This document shows positions 46,381-56,010 of a stretch of DNA of 64,000 bases, in pieces. This stretch comes from Pseudorhizobium pelagicum (lineage in GTDB: Bacteria; Pseudomonadota; Alphaproteobacteria; Rhizobiales; Rhizobiaceae). A program made the translations under genes and the position numbers. Position 1 is the first letter of the stretch; every line of letters begins with the position of its first letter. Below the pieces are notes generated by a model. It did no database searches, was not told where the DNA came from, and was given only the letters and a program-made list of their open reading frames with translations. The stretch is taken from NCBI GenBank assembly GCA_000722615.1, contig JOKI01000021.1, positions 25,919 to 89,918 on the forward strand. Reading direction: 5' to 3'.

Positions 46381-47166
46381 ATGTCACAGACTGCCTCCCC
46401 GTCCACGGTCGTCACCGCCGCCATGCTCGCCATCGGCGATGAGCTCCTCTCCGGCCGCACCAAGGACAAGAACATAAGCCACCTCGCCGACGTGCTGACG
46501 CTGGCCGGCATCGACCTGAAGGAGGTCCGCATCGTTTCCGACGAGGAGGAGGCGATCGTCGAGGCGCTGAATGCGCTGCGCGGCCGCTACACCTATGTCT
46601 TCACCTCGGGCGGGATCGGCCCCACCCATGACGACATCACGGCCGATTCGATCTCCAGGGCCTTCGGGCTGCCGTGCGTTCACGATCCCGATGCGATGCA
46701 GTTGCTTGCGGAAATGTACCAGCGCCGCGAAATGGAGTTCACCGAGGCGCGCCAGCGGATGGCCCGCATGCCGAAGGGCGCCCGACACATCGCCAATCCG
46801 GTTTCCACGGCGCCCGGGTTCATCGTCGAAAACGTCTATGTCATGGCCGGCGTGCCGCAGGTCTTCCAGGCGATGCTCGACAACGTCCTGCCGGAACTGC
46901 GGACGGGATCGAAGATGCTGTCCTGCGCCATCGCATGCCCCTTCGGCGAAGGCGACATCGGAACGCCGCTGGCGGCAATCCAGAAGGCGCATCCGCAGAC
47001 CAGCATCGGCTCCTACCCCAAGTATGACGGCAAGCGGTTCTCGACCGAAATCGTCGTGAGGGCCAGAGAGCAGGCGGAAGTCGATGCGGCGGTCGCAGAC
47101 GTGCAGCAGATGGTGCAGGATCTGGAGGAGAAACACCTGGCCCCGAACGGCACCGCGGATGCCTGA
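46381..47166 (+). CDS. CinA/MoaB-type competence/damage-inducible domain protein
   Basis: 261 residues of the MoaB/Mog/CinA N-terminal fold. AAMLAIGDELLSGRTKDKNI and TYVFTSGGIGPTHDDITADS carry the molybdopterin-binding loop. The CinA C-terminal nicotinamide-deamidase domain is absent, so this is the short single-domain form common in rhizobia. It may bind molybdopterin or act as a pyrophosphatase. Start set at 46381. No strong evidence for an operon with the downstream stress gene (111 bases away). Confidence 0.85.
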   Translation: MSQTASPSTVVTAAMLAIGDELLSGRTKDKNISHLADVLTLAGIDLKEVRIVSDEEEAIVEALNALRGRYTYVFTSGGIGPTHDDITADSISRAFGLPCVHDPDAMQLLAEMYQRREMEFTEARQRMARMPKGARHIANPVSTAPGFIVENVYVMAGVPQVFQAMLDNVLPELRTGSKMLSCAIACPFGEGDIGTPLAAIQKAHPQTSIGSYPKYDGKRFSTEIVVRAREQAEVDAAVADVQQMVQDLEEKHLAPNGTADA

Positions 47167-47277
47167 CGCGTCGTCAATCGGCGGACGAATGGCCCCGGGT
47201 TGACCAGCATCAAGGAAGGCGCGAGGCTGCAGGGCCAGATTGGCGCAGACGGACAGGAACAGTTCAGGGGAGAGACC

Positions 47278-48114
47278 ATGACCTACAAGACGATCGTCGC
47301 CATTCTCGACACGCCGGCGCATGCGGCGCAGATCACCGATTTCGCCTTGTCGGTGGCGGCAGGCTTCGACGCGCATGTGCTCGCCATCCATGCCGAGACG
47401 CTGGCGGCCGTGCCGCTGATCGCGCCGATGGAGATCCCCGATCCGGCCGCCATCGAGGCCCTGCAGGCGATGGCGCGGCGGGAAACTGCCGATGTGGAGA
47501 AGATCTTCCGGGAGCGGGTCGCCCGCGACACCGTCCCTTCCGACTGGCGCAGCTTCGTCTCGCCGGCCGGCTACGCCTCGTCCTCGGTGCTCGAGACCAT
47601 CCGGGCCGCAGACCTGATCATCGCCAGCCAGGGCGATCCGGCGAGCGAAAGCCGCTCCGAGCTCGAAAGCCTGCTCTTCGACAGCGGGCGGCCCGTGCTC
47701 CTCGTGCCCTACATCATGAAGGTGCCGAAGGCGATCCGGCGCGTGATGATCGCCTGGAACGGCTCCCGCGAGGCGGCGCGCGCGACCTTCGATGCCCTGC
47801 CGCTCCTGAAGAAGGCCGACAGCGTCGAGATCTTCTGCGTCGATCCGCCGGAGAGGCCCAACCAGCTTCCGGACATGGCCGGCGTCGAGCTTGCCGCGGC
47901 GCTTGCCCGCCACGGCGTCAACGTCACGCTCACCGCCCAGGAAGGCGGCGGGGTGTCGGCGGCGGATGCGATCGAGAACCGGCTGTCCGACAACAGCGTC
48001 GACCTTCTGGTCATGGGCGCCTACGGCACGTCGCGGTGGTGGGAAATGCTGTTTGGCGGCGTCACCCGCAGCCTGCTCGAATCGATGACCGCCCTGTCCC
48101 TGATGTCGCGGTAA
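47278..48114 (+). CDS. Tandem universal stress protein
   Basis: 278 residues, two UspA folds: 1-140 ([20 protein letters not shown]) and 145-278 ([20 protein letters not shown]). The second has the ATP-binding loop pattern [20 protein letters not shown] with SLLE. GGGGAGAG just before the ATG sets the start; the reading frame is open upstream to 47200. Such tandem proteins bind ATP and are induced by stress. No EcfG-type promoter was found near it. Confidence 0.9.
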   Translation: MTYKTIVAILDTPAHAAQITDFALSVAAGFDAHVLAIHAETLAAVPLIAPMEIPDPAAIEALQAMARRETADVEKIFRERVARDTVPSDWRSFVSPAGYASSSVLETIRAADLIIASQGDPASESRSELESLLFDSGRPVLLVPYIMKVPKAIRRVMIAWNGSREAARATFDALPLLKKADSVEIFCVDPPERPNQLPDMAGVELAAALARHGVNVTLTAQEGGGVSAADAIENRLSDNSVDLLVMGAYGTSRWWEMLFGGVTRSLLESMTALSLMSR

Positions 48115-48199
48115 CCACCGCGGCCGACAGTCTTGCCTTCGGCGCGGATTCCCGGCTAAGAGCGAGGGCACTTCCTGTGCTCTCGCGAATGGCCCTCTC

Positions 48200-48697
48200 A
48201 TGTCTCTTCCAGAAAAAGCCTTCCCCCTCTCCTGGGATCAATTCCACCGTGATGCGCGGGCGCTCGCCTGGCGCCTGGCCGGGATGGGCCAGGAGTTCCG
48301 CGCCATCGTCTGCATCACCCGCGGCGGGCTGGTGCCGGCTGCCATCATCTCCCGCGAGCTCAACATCCGGCTGATCGAGACGGTGTGCATCGCCTCCTAC
48401 CACGACTACGTCAACCAGGGCGAAATGAACCTGCTGAAGGGCGTGACATCCGAGCTGTCGGTAAATGGCGGCGAAGGCGTGCTCGTCGTCGACGACCTGA
48501 CGGATACGGGCAAGACCGCCTCGGAAGTGCGCGGCATGCTGCCGAAGGCGCATTTTGCCTGCGTCTACGCCAAGCCCTCCGGCGTGCCGATGATCGATAC
48601 CTTCGTCACCGAGGTCAGCCAGGACACCTGGATCTATTTCCCCTGGGACATGGGCTTTGCCTATCAGGAGCCGATCGCCAAGGGCCCCAAGGGCTGA
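48200..48697 (+). CDS. gpt: Xanthine (guanine/hypoxanthine) phosphoribosyltransferase
   Basis: 165 residues, type I PRTase. The PRPP-binding motif is [14 protein letters not shown]; the hood region carries [25 protein letters not shown] near the C-terminus is typical of Gpt. It salvages xanthine and guanine into nucleotides. GCAATG context without a strong ribosome site. Single gene. Confidence 0.92.
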   Translation: MSLPEKAFPLSWDQFHRDARALAWRLAGMGQEFRAIVCITRGGLVPAAIISRELNIRLIETVCIASYHDYVNQGEMNLLKGVTSELSVNGGEGVLVVDDLTDTGKTASEVRGMLPKAHFACVYAKPSGVPMIDTFVTEVSQDTWIYFPWDMGFAYQEPIAKGPKG

Positions 48698-48923
48698 GCC
48701 GAGGCCGCGCCGGTCGTTCTTTTTTTGCCTTGTGGGGCGGACGGCCGCCAATCCGGATTCCGCTTGCGAACCAATCTGCAACACCTGCTTCTTGATATGC
48801 TCCCGCGTCCTGCGGGGGCTGTGGACGAGGCCGCGCCTCAAGGCCCGTCCGGTTGCAACTGTCGCCCGCAACTGCCTGACTTATCTGATTCTTTTTACTG
48901 TCCCCGTTTTCCACAGGCTCACC

Positions 48924-48939
48924 ACACAATATCTTGTGG
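48924..48939. promoter_or_regulatory. NrdR box candidate 1
   Basis: ACACAATATCTTGTGG fits the NrdR consensus acaCwAtATaTwGtgt; the surrounding 20 bases form a perfect ACCACA / TGTGGT inverted repeat. NrdR represses ribonucleotide reductase genes when ATP or dATP is high. Confidence 0.6.
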
Positions 48940-49167
48940 TTAAAAAAGTATGCCGATCTACGGCTTGACGAATCTGGTGGCGGGGAGGAGATTGGCCGAC
49001 GTGTTGCAGCGGCGGCGGAACCGGAGCTAACGAGGCCGGTTCTTTCTTCGAGTTCAGACGGAAACGATGGTGGCAGGCGGCTTTGAGGGCCGACCGGCCA
49101 AAGCGATTTTCTTTGTCTTTTTTTGATCTGCCAAAGCGCATGGAGCGCTGGTAAAAAGAGGCCGTTA

Positions 49168-49183
49168 ACGCTATATTTAGTGT
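49168..49183. promoter_or_regulatory. NrdR box candidate 2
   Basis: ACGCTATATTTAGTGT matches the same consensus. It is 244 bases downstream of box 1 and about 150 bases upstream of the nrdJ ATG. The spacing is longer than the short tandem usual for NrdR sites. Confidence 0.5.
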
Positions 49184-49329
49184 TGCAGCCGACCATCAAC
49201 ACAAGATACAGGTTGGACATCCCAGATGATTCACCTGGACCACATGATTTCCCCGGCTGCCCATGATGGCGAGCCGCCGGGACGGATATTTGCGCCCTGA
49301 GACGGGCCACAGACGAGGGACACAAGGCA

Positions 49330-52300
49330 ATGCGGATCGAACGTCGTTTCACCAAGCCCGGCCAGGGCGCCTATGCGGACATCGCCTTCCGAAAGGGGAT
49401 CAGCGAGATCCGCAATCCGGACGGCTCGATCGTCTTCCGGCTGGCCGATATCGACGTCCCGGCGCAGTTCTCGCAGGTGGCGACCGACGTTCTGGCGCAG
49501 AAGTATTTCCGCAAGGCCGGCGTTCCGGCGCGGCTGAAGAAGGTCGAGGAGAACGACGTCCCTTCGTTCCTCTGGCGTTCCGTCGCCGACGAAAAGGCCC
49601 TGAAGGATCTGCCCGAGGACGAGCGCTACGGTTCTGAAACCGATGCTCGCCAGGTCTTCGATCGTCTCGCCGGCACCTGGACCTACTGGGGCTGGAAGGG
49701 CAAGTATTTCACCTCTGAGGAAGATGCCGCCGCCTTCAAGGACGAGCTTGCCTACATGCTCGCCACCCAGCGCGTCGCACCCAACTCGCCGCAGTGGTTC
49801 AACACCGGCCTGCACTGGGCCTATGGCATTGACGGCCCCGGCCAGGGCCATTTCTACGTCGACCCCTTCACCGGCAAGCTCACGAAGTCGAAGTCCTCCT
49901 ACGAGCACCCGCAGCCGCATGCCTGCTTCATCCAGTCCGTCGGCGACGACCTCGTCAACGAGGGCGGCATCATGGATCTCTGGGTCCGTGAAGCCCGTCT
50001 CTTCAAGTATGGCTCCGGCACCGGCTCCAACTTCTCCTACCTGCGCGGCGAAGGCGAAAAGCTGTCGGGCGGCGGCAAGTCGTCGGGCCTGATGAGCTTC
50101 CTGAAGATCGGCGACCGGGCTGCCGGCGCCATCAAGTCGGGCGGCACGACGCGCCGCGCCGCCAAGATGGTGGTGGTCGACATCGACCATCCGGATATCG
50201 AGGAATACATCAACTGGAAGGTCAAGGAAGAGCAGAAGGTCGCAGCGCTCGTGACCGGCTCGAAGATCGTCGCCAAGCACCTGAAGGCGATCATGAAGGC
50301 CTGCGTCAACTGCGACGGCGACAACGACGCCTGCTACGACCCGAACCAGAACCCGGCGCTGAAGCGCGAGATCAAGGCCGCCAAGAAGGACCAGGTTCCG
50401 GAAAACTACGTCAAGCGCGTCATCCAGTTCGCCCGCCAGGGCTACAAGGACCTCGAGTTCAAGACCTATGACACCGACTGGGATTCGGAAGCCTATCTGA
50501 CCGTCTCCGGCCAGAACTCCAACAATTCCGTCTCGCTGAAGGATGACTTCCTGCGCGCCGTCGAGAATGATGGCGAGTGGAACCTGACCGCCCGCAAGGA
50601 CGGCCGCGTGATGAAGACGCTGAAGGCGCGCGAGCTCTGGGAGCAGATCTCCTACGCCGCCTGGGCCTCGGCCGATCCGGGCCTGCATTTCAACACGACG
50701 ATGAACGACTGGCACACCTGCCCGGCGGCCGGCCCGATCCGCGCGTCAAACCCGTGCTCGGAATACATGTTCCTCGACGATACGGCCTGCAACCTGGCCT
50801 CGCTGAACCTCCTGCAGTTCAAGGATGCCGGCTCCAAGCGCATCAACATCACCGACTACGAGCATGCGGTGCGCCTGTGGACCGTCGTCCTGGAAGTCTC
50901 CGTGATGATGGCGCAGTTCCCGTCCAAGGAAATCGCCGAGCTCTCCTACCAGTACCGCACGCTCGGCCTCGGCTATGCCAATATCGGCGGCCTGCTGATG
51001 TCGACCGGCATCCCCTACGACTCGACGGAAGGCCGCGCCATCGCCGGCTCGCTGACTGCGATCATGACCGGCATCGCCTATGCGACATCCGCCGAGATCG
51101 CCTCGGAACTCGGCCCCTTCCCCGGCTTTGCCCCCAACCGCGACAACATGCTGCGCGTCATGCGCAACCATCGCCGCGCCGCCTACGGTGAATCGGCCGG
51201 CTACGAAGGCCTCTCCGTCAATCCGGTGCCGCTCATCCATGCGGAAAATCCGGACCAGGATCTCGTCGCCCACGCAAAGGCTGCCTGGGACAAGGCGATC
51301 GCGCTCGGCGAACAGCACGGCTACCGCAATGCCCAGACGACCGTGATCGCGCCGACCGGCACGATCGGCCTCGTCATGGACTGCGACACGACCGGCATCG
51401 AGCCCGATTTCGCGCTCGTCAAGTTCAAGAAGCTCGCCGGCGGCGGCTACTTCAAGATCATCAACGGTGCGGTTCCGGAAGCGCTGCGCACGCTCGGCTA
51501 TTCCGAAAGCCAGCTGGCGGAGATCGAGGCCTATGCGGTCGGCCACGGCAACATCAACCAGGCGCCCGGCGTCAACCCCGGCTCGCTGAAGGCCAAGGGC
51601 TTCACCGACGAGAAGATCGAGGCGATCAACGGCGCGACCAAGGCTGCCTTCGACATCAAGTTCGTCTTCAACCAGTGGACGCTCGGGGCCGACTTCCTGA
51701 AGGAGACCCTGAAGGTTTCCGACGAGCAGCTCGCCGACATGAGCTTCAACCTGCTCGAGCACATCGGCTTCTCGAAGAAGGAGATCGAGGCGGCCAACAT
51801 CCACGTCTGCGGTGCCATGACGCTCGAAGGCGCGCCCTTCCTGAAGGACGAGCATCTCGCCGTCTTCGATTGCGCCAACCCCTGCGGCAAGATCGGCAAG
51901 CGCTACCTCTCGGTCGAAAGCCACATCCGCATGATGGCGGCTGCCCAGCCGTTCATCTCGGGCGCCATCTCCAAGACGATCAACATGCCGAACGAGGCAA
52001 CCGTCGAGGATTGCGGCGCGGCCTACATGCTGTCCTGGAAGCTCGCACTCAAGGCCAACGCGCTTTACCGCGACGGCTCGAAGCTCTCCCAGCCGCTCAA
52101 CGCCTCGCTGATCGAGGACGAGGACGACGAGGATGATGCCGTCGACAACCTGATGCAGATGCCGGCAGCCGCTGCCGCCGTCACCGTGTCTGAGCGGATC
52201 GTCGAGCGGATCGTCGAACGGCTGGTGCGCGAGCAGGAAAAGCTGCCGACCCGTCGCAAGGGCTATACCCAGAAGGCCAAGATCGGCGGCCACACCATCT

Positions 52301-53148
52301 TCCTGCGCACCGGTGAATATGACGACGGGCGGCTCGGCGAAATCTTCCTCGACATGAACAAGGAAGGCTCCTCGCTGCGGGCGCTGATCAACAACTTCGC
52401 CATCTCGGTGTCGCTCGGCCTGCAATACGGCGTGCCGCTGGAGGAATATGTGGAGGCCTTCACCTTCACCAAGTTCGAACCGGCCGGCATCGTCCAGGGC
52501 AATGACGCGATCAAGAACGCCACCTCGATCCTCGACTACGTGTTCCGCGAACTGGCCGTCTCCTATCTCGGCCGCAACGACCTGGCTCATGTCGACCAGT
52601 CTGATTTCTCGTCGACCACGCTCGGCAAGGGCTACAAGGAAGGCAAGACCAACCTGGTTTCGACCGGCTGGACGCGCGGCCACAAGCCGACACTCGTCTC
52701 CGGCGGCCTGTCGTCGGGCGAACCCAAGGGAGCCGCGACGGCTGCCCCCGCCAAGGCCAGCCATGGCGGCAGCGTCACCTCCTTCTCGGGCTCGGCAGCC
52801 CGCAAGCTGGACGTGACTGCGGCGATCTCGACCTCCGAAGTCGTCTCCTTCAAGCGCGACTACGAGGAACGCGCCGCCGAACTGGCCGAAGAGGTTGTCT
52901 CCGAGATGTACGAGGAGCTTGCCACGGAAACGCAGCAGGCCTCGACCGCCCTCTTCTCCGACAAGGCGGCCGACGACGCAGCCGCCGCCAAGGCGGAATC
53001 CAAGAAGAAGGAAACCGAACGCCGCATGCGCTCGATCGCGCAGGGCTACACGGGCAACATGTGCTCCGAGTGCCAGAACTTCACGATGGTGCGCAACGGC
53101 ACCTGCGAGAAGTGCGACACGTGCGGTGCCACGAGCGGGTGCAGCTGA
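49330..53148 (+). CDS. nrdJ: Vitamin B12-dependent class II ribonucleotide reductase
   Basis: 1272 residues. Large class II reductase that makes deoxyribonucleotides using adenosylcobalamin, aerobically or anaerobically. Active-site features: [20 protein letters not shown] (radical cysteine region), the Cys/Glu loop, [12 protein letters not shown]-like C-terminal active-site half, and a Zn-ribbon tail with [13 protein letters not shown] and a final GCS. The length and Glu/Ala-rich insertion (about 1160-1225) are typical for rhizobia. A short ribosome site precedes the ATG at 49330. It has NrdR-like boxes upstream and a perfect terminator downstream. Confidence 0.96.
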   Translation: MRIERRFTKPGQGAYADIAFRKGISEIRNPDGSIVFRLADIDVPAQFSQVATDVLAQKYFRKAGVPARLKKVEENDVPSFLWRSVADEKALKDLPEDERYGSETDARQVFDRLAGTWTYWGWKGKYFTSEEDAAAFKDELAYMLATQRVAPNSPQWFNTGLHWAYGIDGPGQGHFYVDPFTGKLTKSKSSYEHPQPHACFIQSVGDDLVNEGGIMDLWVREARLFKYGSGTGSNFSYLRGEGEKLSGGGKSSGLMSFLKIGDRAAGAIKSGGTTRRAAKMVVVDIDHPDIEEYINWKVKEEQKVAALVTGSKIVAKHLKAIMKACVNCDGDNDACYDPNQNPALKREIKAAKKDQVPENYVKRVIQFARQGYKDLEFKTYDTDWDSEAYLTVSGQNSNNSVSLKDDFLRAVENDGEWNLTARKDGRVMKTLKARELWEQISYAAWASADPGLHFNTTMNDWHTCPAAGPIRASNPCSEYMFLDDTACNLASLNLLQFKDAGSKRINITDYEHAVRLWTVVLEVSVMMAQFPSKEIAELSYQYRTLGLGYANIGGLLMSTGIPYDSTEGRAIAGSLTAIMTGIAYATSAEIASELGPFPGFAPNRDNMLRVMRNHRRAAYGESAGYEGLSVNPVPLIHAENPDQDLVAHAKAAWDKAIALGEQHGYRNAQTTVIAPTGTIGLVMDCDTTGIEPDFALVKFKKLAGGGYFKIINGAVPEALRTLGYSESQLAEIEAYAVGHGNINQAPGVNPGSLKAKGFTDEKIEAINGATKAAFDIKFVFNQWTLGADFLKETLKVSDEQLADMSFNLLEHIGFSKKEIEAANIHVCGAMTLEGAPFLKDEHLAVFDCANPCGKIGKRYLSVESHIRMMAAAQPFISGAISKTINMPNEATVEDCGAAYMLSWKLALKANALYRDGSKLSQPLNASLIEDEDDEDDAVDNLMQMPAAAAAVTVSERIVERIVERLVREQEKLPTRRKGYTQKAKIGGHTIFLRTGEYDDGRLGEIFLDMNKEGSSLRALINNFAISVSLGLQYGVPLEEYVEAFTFTKFEPAGIVQGNDAIKNATSILDYVFRELAVSYLGRNDLAHVDQSDFSSTTLGKGYKEGKTNLVSTGWTRGHKPTLVSGGLSSGEPKGAATAAPAKASHGGSVTSFSGSAARKLDVTAAISTSEVVSFKRDYEERAAELAEEVVSEMYEELATETQQASTALFSDKAADDAAAAKAESKKKETERRMRSIAQGYTGNMCSECQNFTMVRNGTCEKCDTCGATSGCS

Positions 53149-53181
53149 TCGGGGAGCCGAGGGGCTGCTGTAGTGAATTGG

Positions 53182-53210
53182 AAAGCCCAGGGACCACGTC
53201 CCTGGGCTTT
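53182..53210 (+). terminator. Terminator of nrdJ
   Basis: Perfect 12-bp stem AAAGCCCAGGGA / TCCCTGGGCTTT with a 5-base loop, ending in TTT then CGTCC, 33 bases past the stop. Confidence 0.88.
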
Positions 53211-53477
53211 CGTCCTTTCAGGCTTGGAAGTTGCCGTCCGAAGATGTGTTGCGTCGCCGACCTCTTCGATGAAGAGTCCATTTTGCGGTAACGCGTCACA
53301 AGCAACGTCGCGAACGAATTGAAGCACTTGCGCAGGAGATCTCTGACCGTTGGGATCCGATTGTCGGGCGCTTCCAAGCGGGACCGGTGACCGTTACTCT
53401 CTCATTGAAAATGATAATAGCTTCCAGCCATTCATCAGGAATGTTCCGACGCCACTACTGGAAACCCGTAGTCACCC
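53211..53477. other. Promoter region of the BrnT-type toxin-antitoxin operon
   Basis: 267 bases, markedly A/T-rich near 53400-53435 (TTGAAAATGATAATAG), a likely promoter and antitoxin-binding area. No gene is seen in it. Confidence 0.35.
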
Positions 53478-53756
53478 ATGCTAGAATTCGAATGGGATGA
53501 GCAGAAGGCTGTAGCCAATCTCTCCAAGCATGGCATCAGCCTTGCTGACGCGGCCGCTGTTTTCGAGGACCCTTTCGCGCTCGATATGGAAGAGCGGTCA
53601 ATGGAATACGGTGAAGTCAGGCGACGCATCATCGGAGTGGGTCACGGCCGCTTTCTCACAGTGATCTATACCGAGCGTGGGGATAGGATCCGCCTCATCT
53701 CCGCCAGAAAGGCGACGCGGCCGGAACGCCGGGAGTATGACGATGCAAGATGGTGA
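53478..53756 (+). CDS. brnT: BrnT-family ribonuclease toxin
   Basis: 92 residues with the RelE-like BrnT signature: EFEWDEQKAVANLSKHGISL, then FEDPFALDMEERSMEYGEVR and RIRLISARKATRPERREYDD. BrnT cleaves RNA and is neutralised by a co-encoded antitoxin. All typical BrnT residues including the N-terminal EWDxxK and C-terminal RxExYD-like ending are intact, so it is probably active. It overlaps its partner by 14 bases. Confidence 0.88.
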   Translation: MLEFEWDEQKAVANLSKHGISLADAAAVFEDPFALDMEERSMEYGEVRRRIIGVGHGRFLTVIYTERGDRIRLISARKATRPERREYDDARW

Positions 53757-54078
53757 GACACCTCACTCCGACTGGGCCTACCTTGACGCCATGACCGACG
53801 CGGAAGCGGAAGCCAATGCGCTGGCCGATCCAGACAATCCGCCGCTGACGCAAGCACAGTTGCGCGCCGCGCCGCGCATGCCGCAGGTGAGAGTGATCCG
53901 CCGCGCACTCGGCCTGACGCAGGAAGAATTCGCGCTGCGATACGAAATCCCGCTCGGCACGCTGCGCGACTGGGAACAAGGCCGATCCGAGCCGGACCAG
54001 CCGGCACGGGCCTATCTGAAAGTGATCGCCAACGATCCGGACGGAACAGCCAATGCACTCCGCAAGGTGCCGGCCTGA
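53743..54078 (+). CDS. HTH-domain antitoxin partner of BrnT (BrnA-like N-terminus)
   Basis: 111 residues. GGGAG 7 bases upstream decides the ATG at 53743, inside the end of brnT. The N-terminal half (HSDWAYLDAMTDAEAEANAL, ADPDNPPLT) resembles the toxin-binding half of BrnA antitoxins. The C-terminal half is an XRE-type helix-turn-helix (LGLTQEEFALRYEIPLGTLR, DWEQGRSEPD) instead of the ribbon-helix-helix of canonical BrnA. It probably binds the toxin and autoregulates the operon. Confidence 0.82.
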   Translation: MQDGETPHSDWAYLDAMTDAEAEANALADPDNPPLTQAQLRAAPRMPQVRVIRRALGLTQEEFALRYEIPLGTLRDWEQGRSEPDQPARAYLKVIANDPDGTANALRKVPA

Positions 54079-54106
54079 GCCGGAAACAGCACCGCGGATG
54101 GATGCC

Positions 54107-54718
54107 CTACCGTACCGATCCCACCAGCATGTCGCCGCGGCTCTCGATGCTCAGCCAGCGGCCGGTATCGCGTGACGACTGGCGCTTGACGTAGACATAG
54201 CCGGTCTCGTTCCACCGCCGGACCTTCGGGTCGAGATTGTCCAGGACGAAGTCGCCGTCGGCCGTGCGCACCGTCAGGATCGCATGCCCCTCCCCGTCCG
54301 GCTTGCGGACCACCGTGAGGAGAAGATTGGACAGTGAGAAGCCCTTGGCCGCCAGTTCCCTGCGCTTCAGGAGGGCAAAGTCCTCGCAGTCGCCTTCGGT
54401 CACCGGATAGGTCCAGACCTCCTCGCGCCCGTAGATCAGCTTGTCGCGCTTCGGCGTGATGCGCGCGTTAACGGAGGTGTTGACGCGCTCGATCTCGGCC
54501 CATCGCTCCGGGGTGAGCTTGCGCGGCGGGGCGGACGGCAGGCGCTGGCTGCACTCGGCCCGGTTCAGCTTGCAGAACTCGTAGTGCCCGATCGGCTGCG
54601 ACGTGAGCTTGCCCACCACCATGCTCACGCCGGCACCGGACCCGGACGCCGCCACGCCCGGAAGACACACCACGGCCGCTGCGGCAACTACCGCCTTCAA
54701 AACGAGAGAAAGTTTCAT
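54107..54718 (-). CDS. Transglutaminase-like cysteine protease (peptidase C93 family)
   Basis: 203 residues with a signal peptide (MKLSLVLKAVVAAAAVVCLPGVA), so exported. The catalytic Cys is in PVTEGDCEDFALLKRRELAA, followed by the His in GHAILTVRTADGD and the Asp/Asn in LDNLDP; this Cys-His-Asp set is characteristic of bacterial transglutaminase-like cysteine proteinases (BTLCP). They are suspected to process envelope proteins in c-di-GMP-controlled adhesion (LapG-like). The partner LapD/LapA genes are not in this window. Convergent with the antitoxin gene. Confidence 0.88.
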   Translation of the reverse strand: MKLSLVLKAVVAAAAVVCLPGVAASGSGAGVSMVVGKLTSQPIGHYEFCKLNRAECSQRLPSAPPRKLTPERWAEIERVNTSVNARITPKRDKLIYGREEVWTYPVTEGDCEDFALLKRRELAAKGFSLSNLLLTVVRKPDGEGHAILTVRTADGDFVLDNLDPKVRRWNETGYVYVKRQSSRDTGRWLSIESRGDMLVGSVR

Positions 54719-54993
54719 CCGCCGTTCCCCTGATTCTTAAAAGAAATCTAAAGGAACGATGACGGTCTCCGCAATTTACGAACTCTTACCTGTTATCTTT
54801 CGTGCAGGCGCTATATCCCGGCTGCCGACACCGATGGGAACGGCGTCGCGCACCGTGCAGATTGACCGTGCAGATTGCTTGCGCATCGACCATGCGATGG
54901 GGACAGTATCCGGCCTCGGCAGGAAATCCGCATGGCTCGGGAAACTTTGGCTTCGCCAGCCGTTTCCACGCCAGAAAACCCATGGAGTGCCCC

Positions 54994-55251
54994 ATGAAGC
55001 CGTTTTACCTTCTGACGCTTGCCGCCCTTCTCGCCGGCTGTACGACCGCAAGCCAGCTCGAACCGATCCCCGGGAGCCTGATCTATGGCGGCCAGCCGGA
55101 GACGCGACGCACCAAGGCGCCGATCGGAAGCACCGCCACCCATCGGTTCCGGGATCAGTTCGGCCAGGAATGGCAGGAGCGCTATGTGATCGCGCCGGAC
55201 CGCTCGCTGCGGCTCGTCGACCGGCAGCGGATCGAATATCCGTTGGACTGA
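54994..55251 (+). CDS. Small lipoprotein, function unknown
   Basis: 85 residues. Type II signal peptide MKPFYLLTLAALLAGCTTAS with lipobox LAGC, then QLEPIPGSLIYGGQPETRRT and a C-terminal domain with EWQERYVIAPDRSLRLVDRQ. GGAG lies just before the ATG at 54994. The reading frame is open to 54802 but the upstream part is not signal-like. It is divergent from the C93 protease, 275 bases away, and converges with phoB. Confidence 0.75.
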   Translation: MKPFYLLTLAALLAGCTTASQLEPIPGSLIYGGQPETRRTKAPIGSTATHRFRDQFGQEWQERYVIAPDRSLRLVDRQRIEYPLD

Positions 55252-55306
55252 GCGGCGGAGCAGCCAGGTGGAGGGCGGGACCGGCAAGAAGCCGGCCCCA
55301 ACGGCC

Positions 55307-55993
55307 TCAGGGGCCTTCCATGGAGTAGCCGGCACCGCGAACGGTCCGGATGACATCCTGCATGTTGGAGAAGTTCAGGGCCTTGCGCAGGCGCCCGACG
55401 TGGACGTCGACCGTGCGTTCGTCGACGTAGATGTCGTGGCCCCAGACGCCGTCGAGCAGCTGCGCGCGGGAATAGACGCGGCCAGGAGACGTCATCAGGA
55501 ACTCCAGCAGGCGGAACTCGGTCGGCCCCAGGCGCACTTCGCGGCTCTTGCGGTGGACGCGATGGGTCTCGCGATCGAGCTCGATGTCGCCGCAACGCAG
55601 CACGGCCGACAGCACCTCGGGCTTGGAGCGGCGCAGCATCGCCTTCACGCGGGCCATCAGCTCCGGTGTCGAGAAGGGCTTGACCACATAATCGTCGGCG
55701 CCGGTGGAGAGGCCGCGGATGCGCTCGCTCTCCTCACCGCGTGCCGTCAACATCAGGATCGGCAGGCGCTCGGTCTCGCGGCGCATGCGAAGCCGCCGGC
55801 ACAGTTCGATGCCGGAAACGCCGGGCAGCATCCAGTCCAGGATCAGAAGGTCGGGAACACGTTCCTGAAGCCGCATTTCGGCCTCGTCGCCCTTGGTGAC
55901 CGTCTCCACCTCATAGCCTTCGGCTTCAAGATTGTAGCGAAGAAGCACGCTCAGCGCCTCTTCGTCTTCTACCACCGTAATTCTTGGCTGCAT
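55307..55993 (-). CDS. phoB: Phosphate regulon response regulator PhoB
   Basis: 228 residues: receiver domain with the acidic pocket VVEDEE, phosphoacceptor D53 in LLILDWMLPGVSG and K in YVVKPFSTPEL, then an OmpR-type winged helix ending VHVGRLRKALNFSNMQDVIR. Phosphorylated PhoB activates genes at Pho boxes. It closes the pst operon, 17 bases after phoU. Just past its stop lie short inverted repeats (55276-55320) without a T tract. No histidine kinase phoR is nearby. Confidence 0.95.
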   Translation of the reverse strand: MQPRITVVEDEEALSVLLRYNLEAEGYEVETVTKGDEAEMRLQERVPDLLILDWMLPGVSGIELCRRLRMRRETERLPILMLTARGEESERIRGLSTGADDYVVKPFSTPELMARVKAMLRRSKPEVLSAVLRCGDIELDRETHRVHRKSREVRLGPTEFRLLEFLMTSPGRVYSRAQLLDGVWGHDIYVDERTVDVHVGRLRKALNFSNMQDVIRTVRGAGYSMEGP

Positions 55994-56010
55994 GCGTGTC
56001 TCCGTCCGTC

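Larger units (their letters stand above)
48698..49329. other. 632-base regulatory region upstream of nrdJ
   Basis: No convincing gene. It contains a strongly A/T-rich area (48885-48960), two NrdR-like boxes (48924-48939 and 49168-49183), an EcfG-type match at 49017-49041 and a long leader for nrdJ. I looked for a cobalamin riboswitch and did not recognise its conserved core. The long leader could still be regulatory. Confidence 0.5.

Noticed and set aside
49038-49057. LexA (SOS) box in the nrdJ leader
   Set aside because: GTTC-N9-GTTC is present, but the alphaproteobacterial SOS box needs GTTC-N7-GTTC.
48880-49329. Cobalamin riboswitch before nrdJ
   Set aside because: Considered because NrdJ needs B12, but the conserved core of the B12 element was not recognised in this leader.
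48615-49355. 246-residue minus-strand frame between gpt and nrdJ
   Set aside because: Crosses the NrdR boxes and both gene ends, composition random; the region is better explained as regulatory.
50746-52764. 672-residue minus-strand frame opposite nrdJ
   Set aside because: Shadow of the strongly conserved nrdJ frame.
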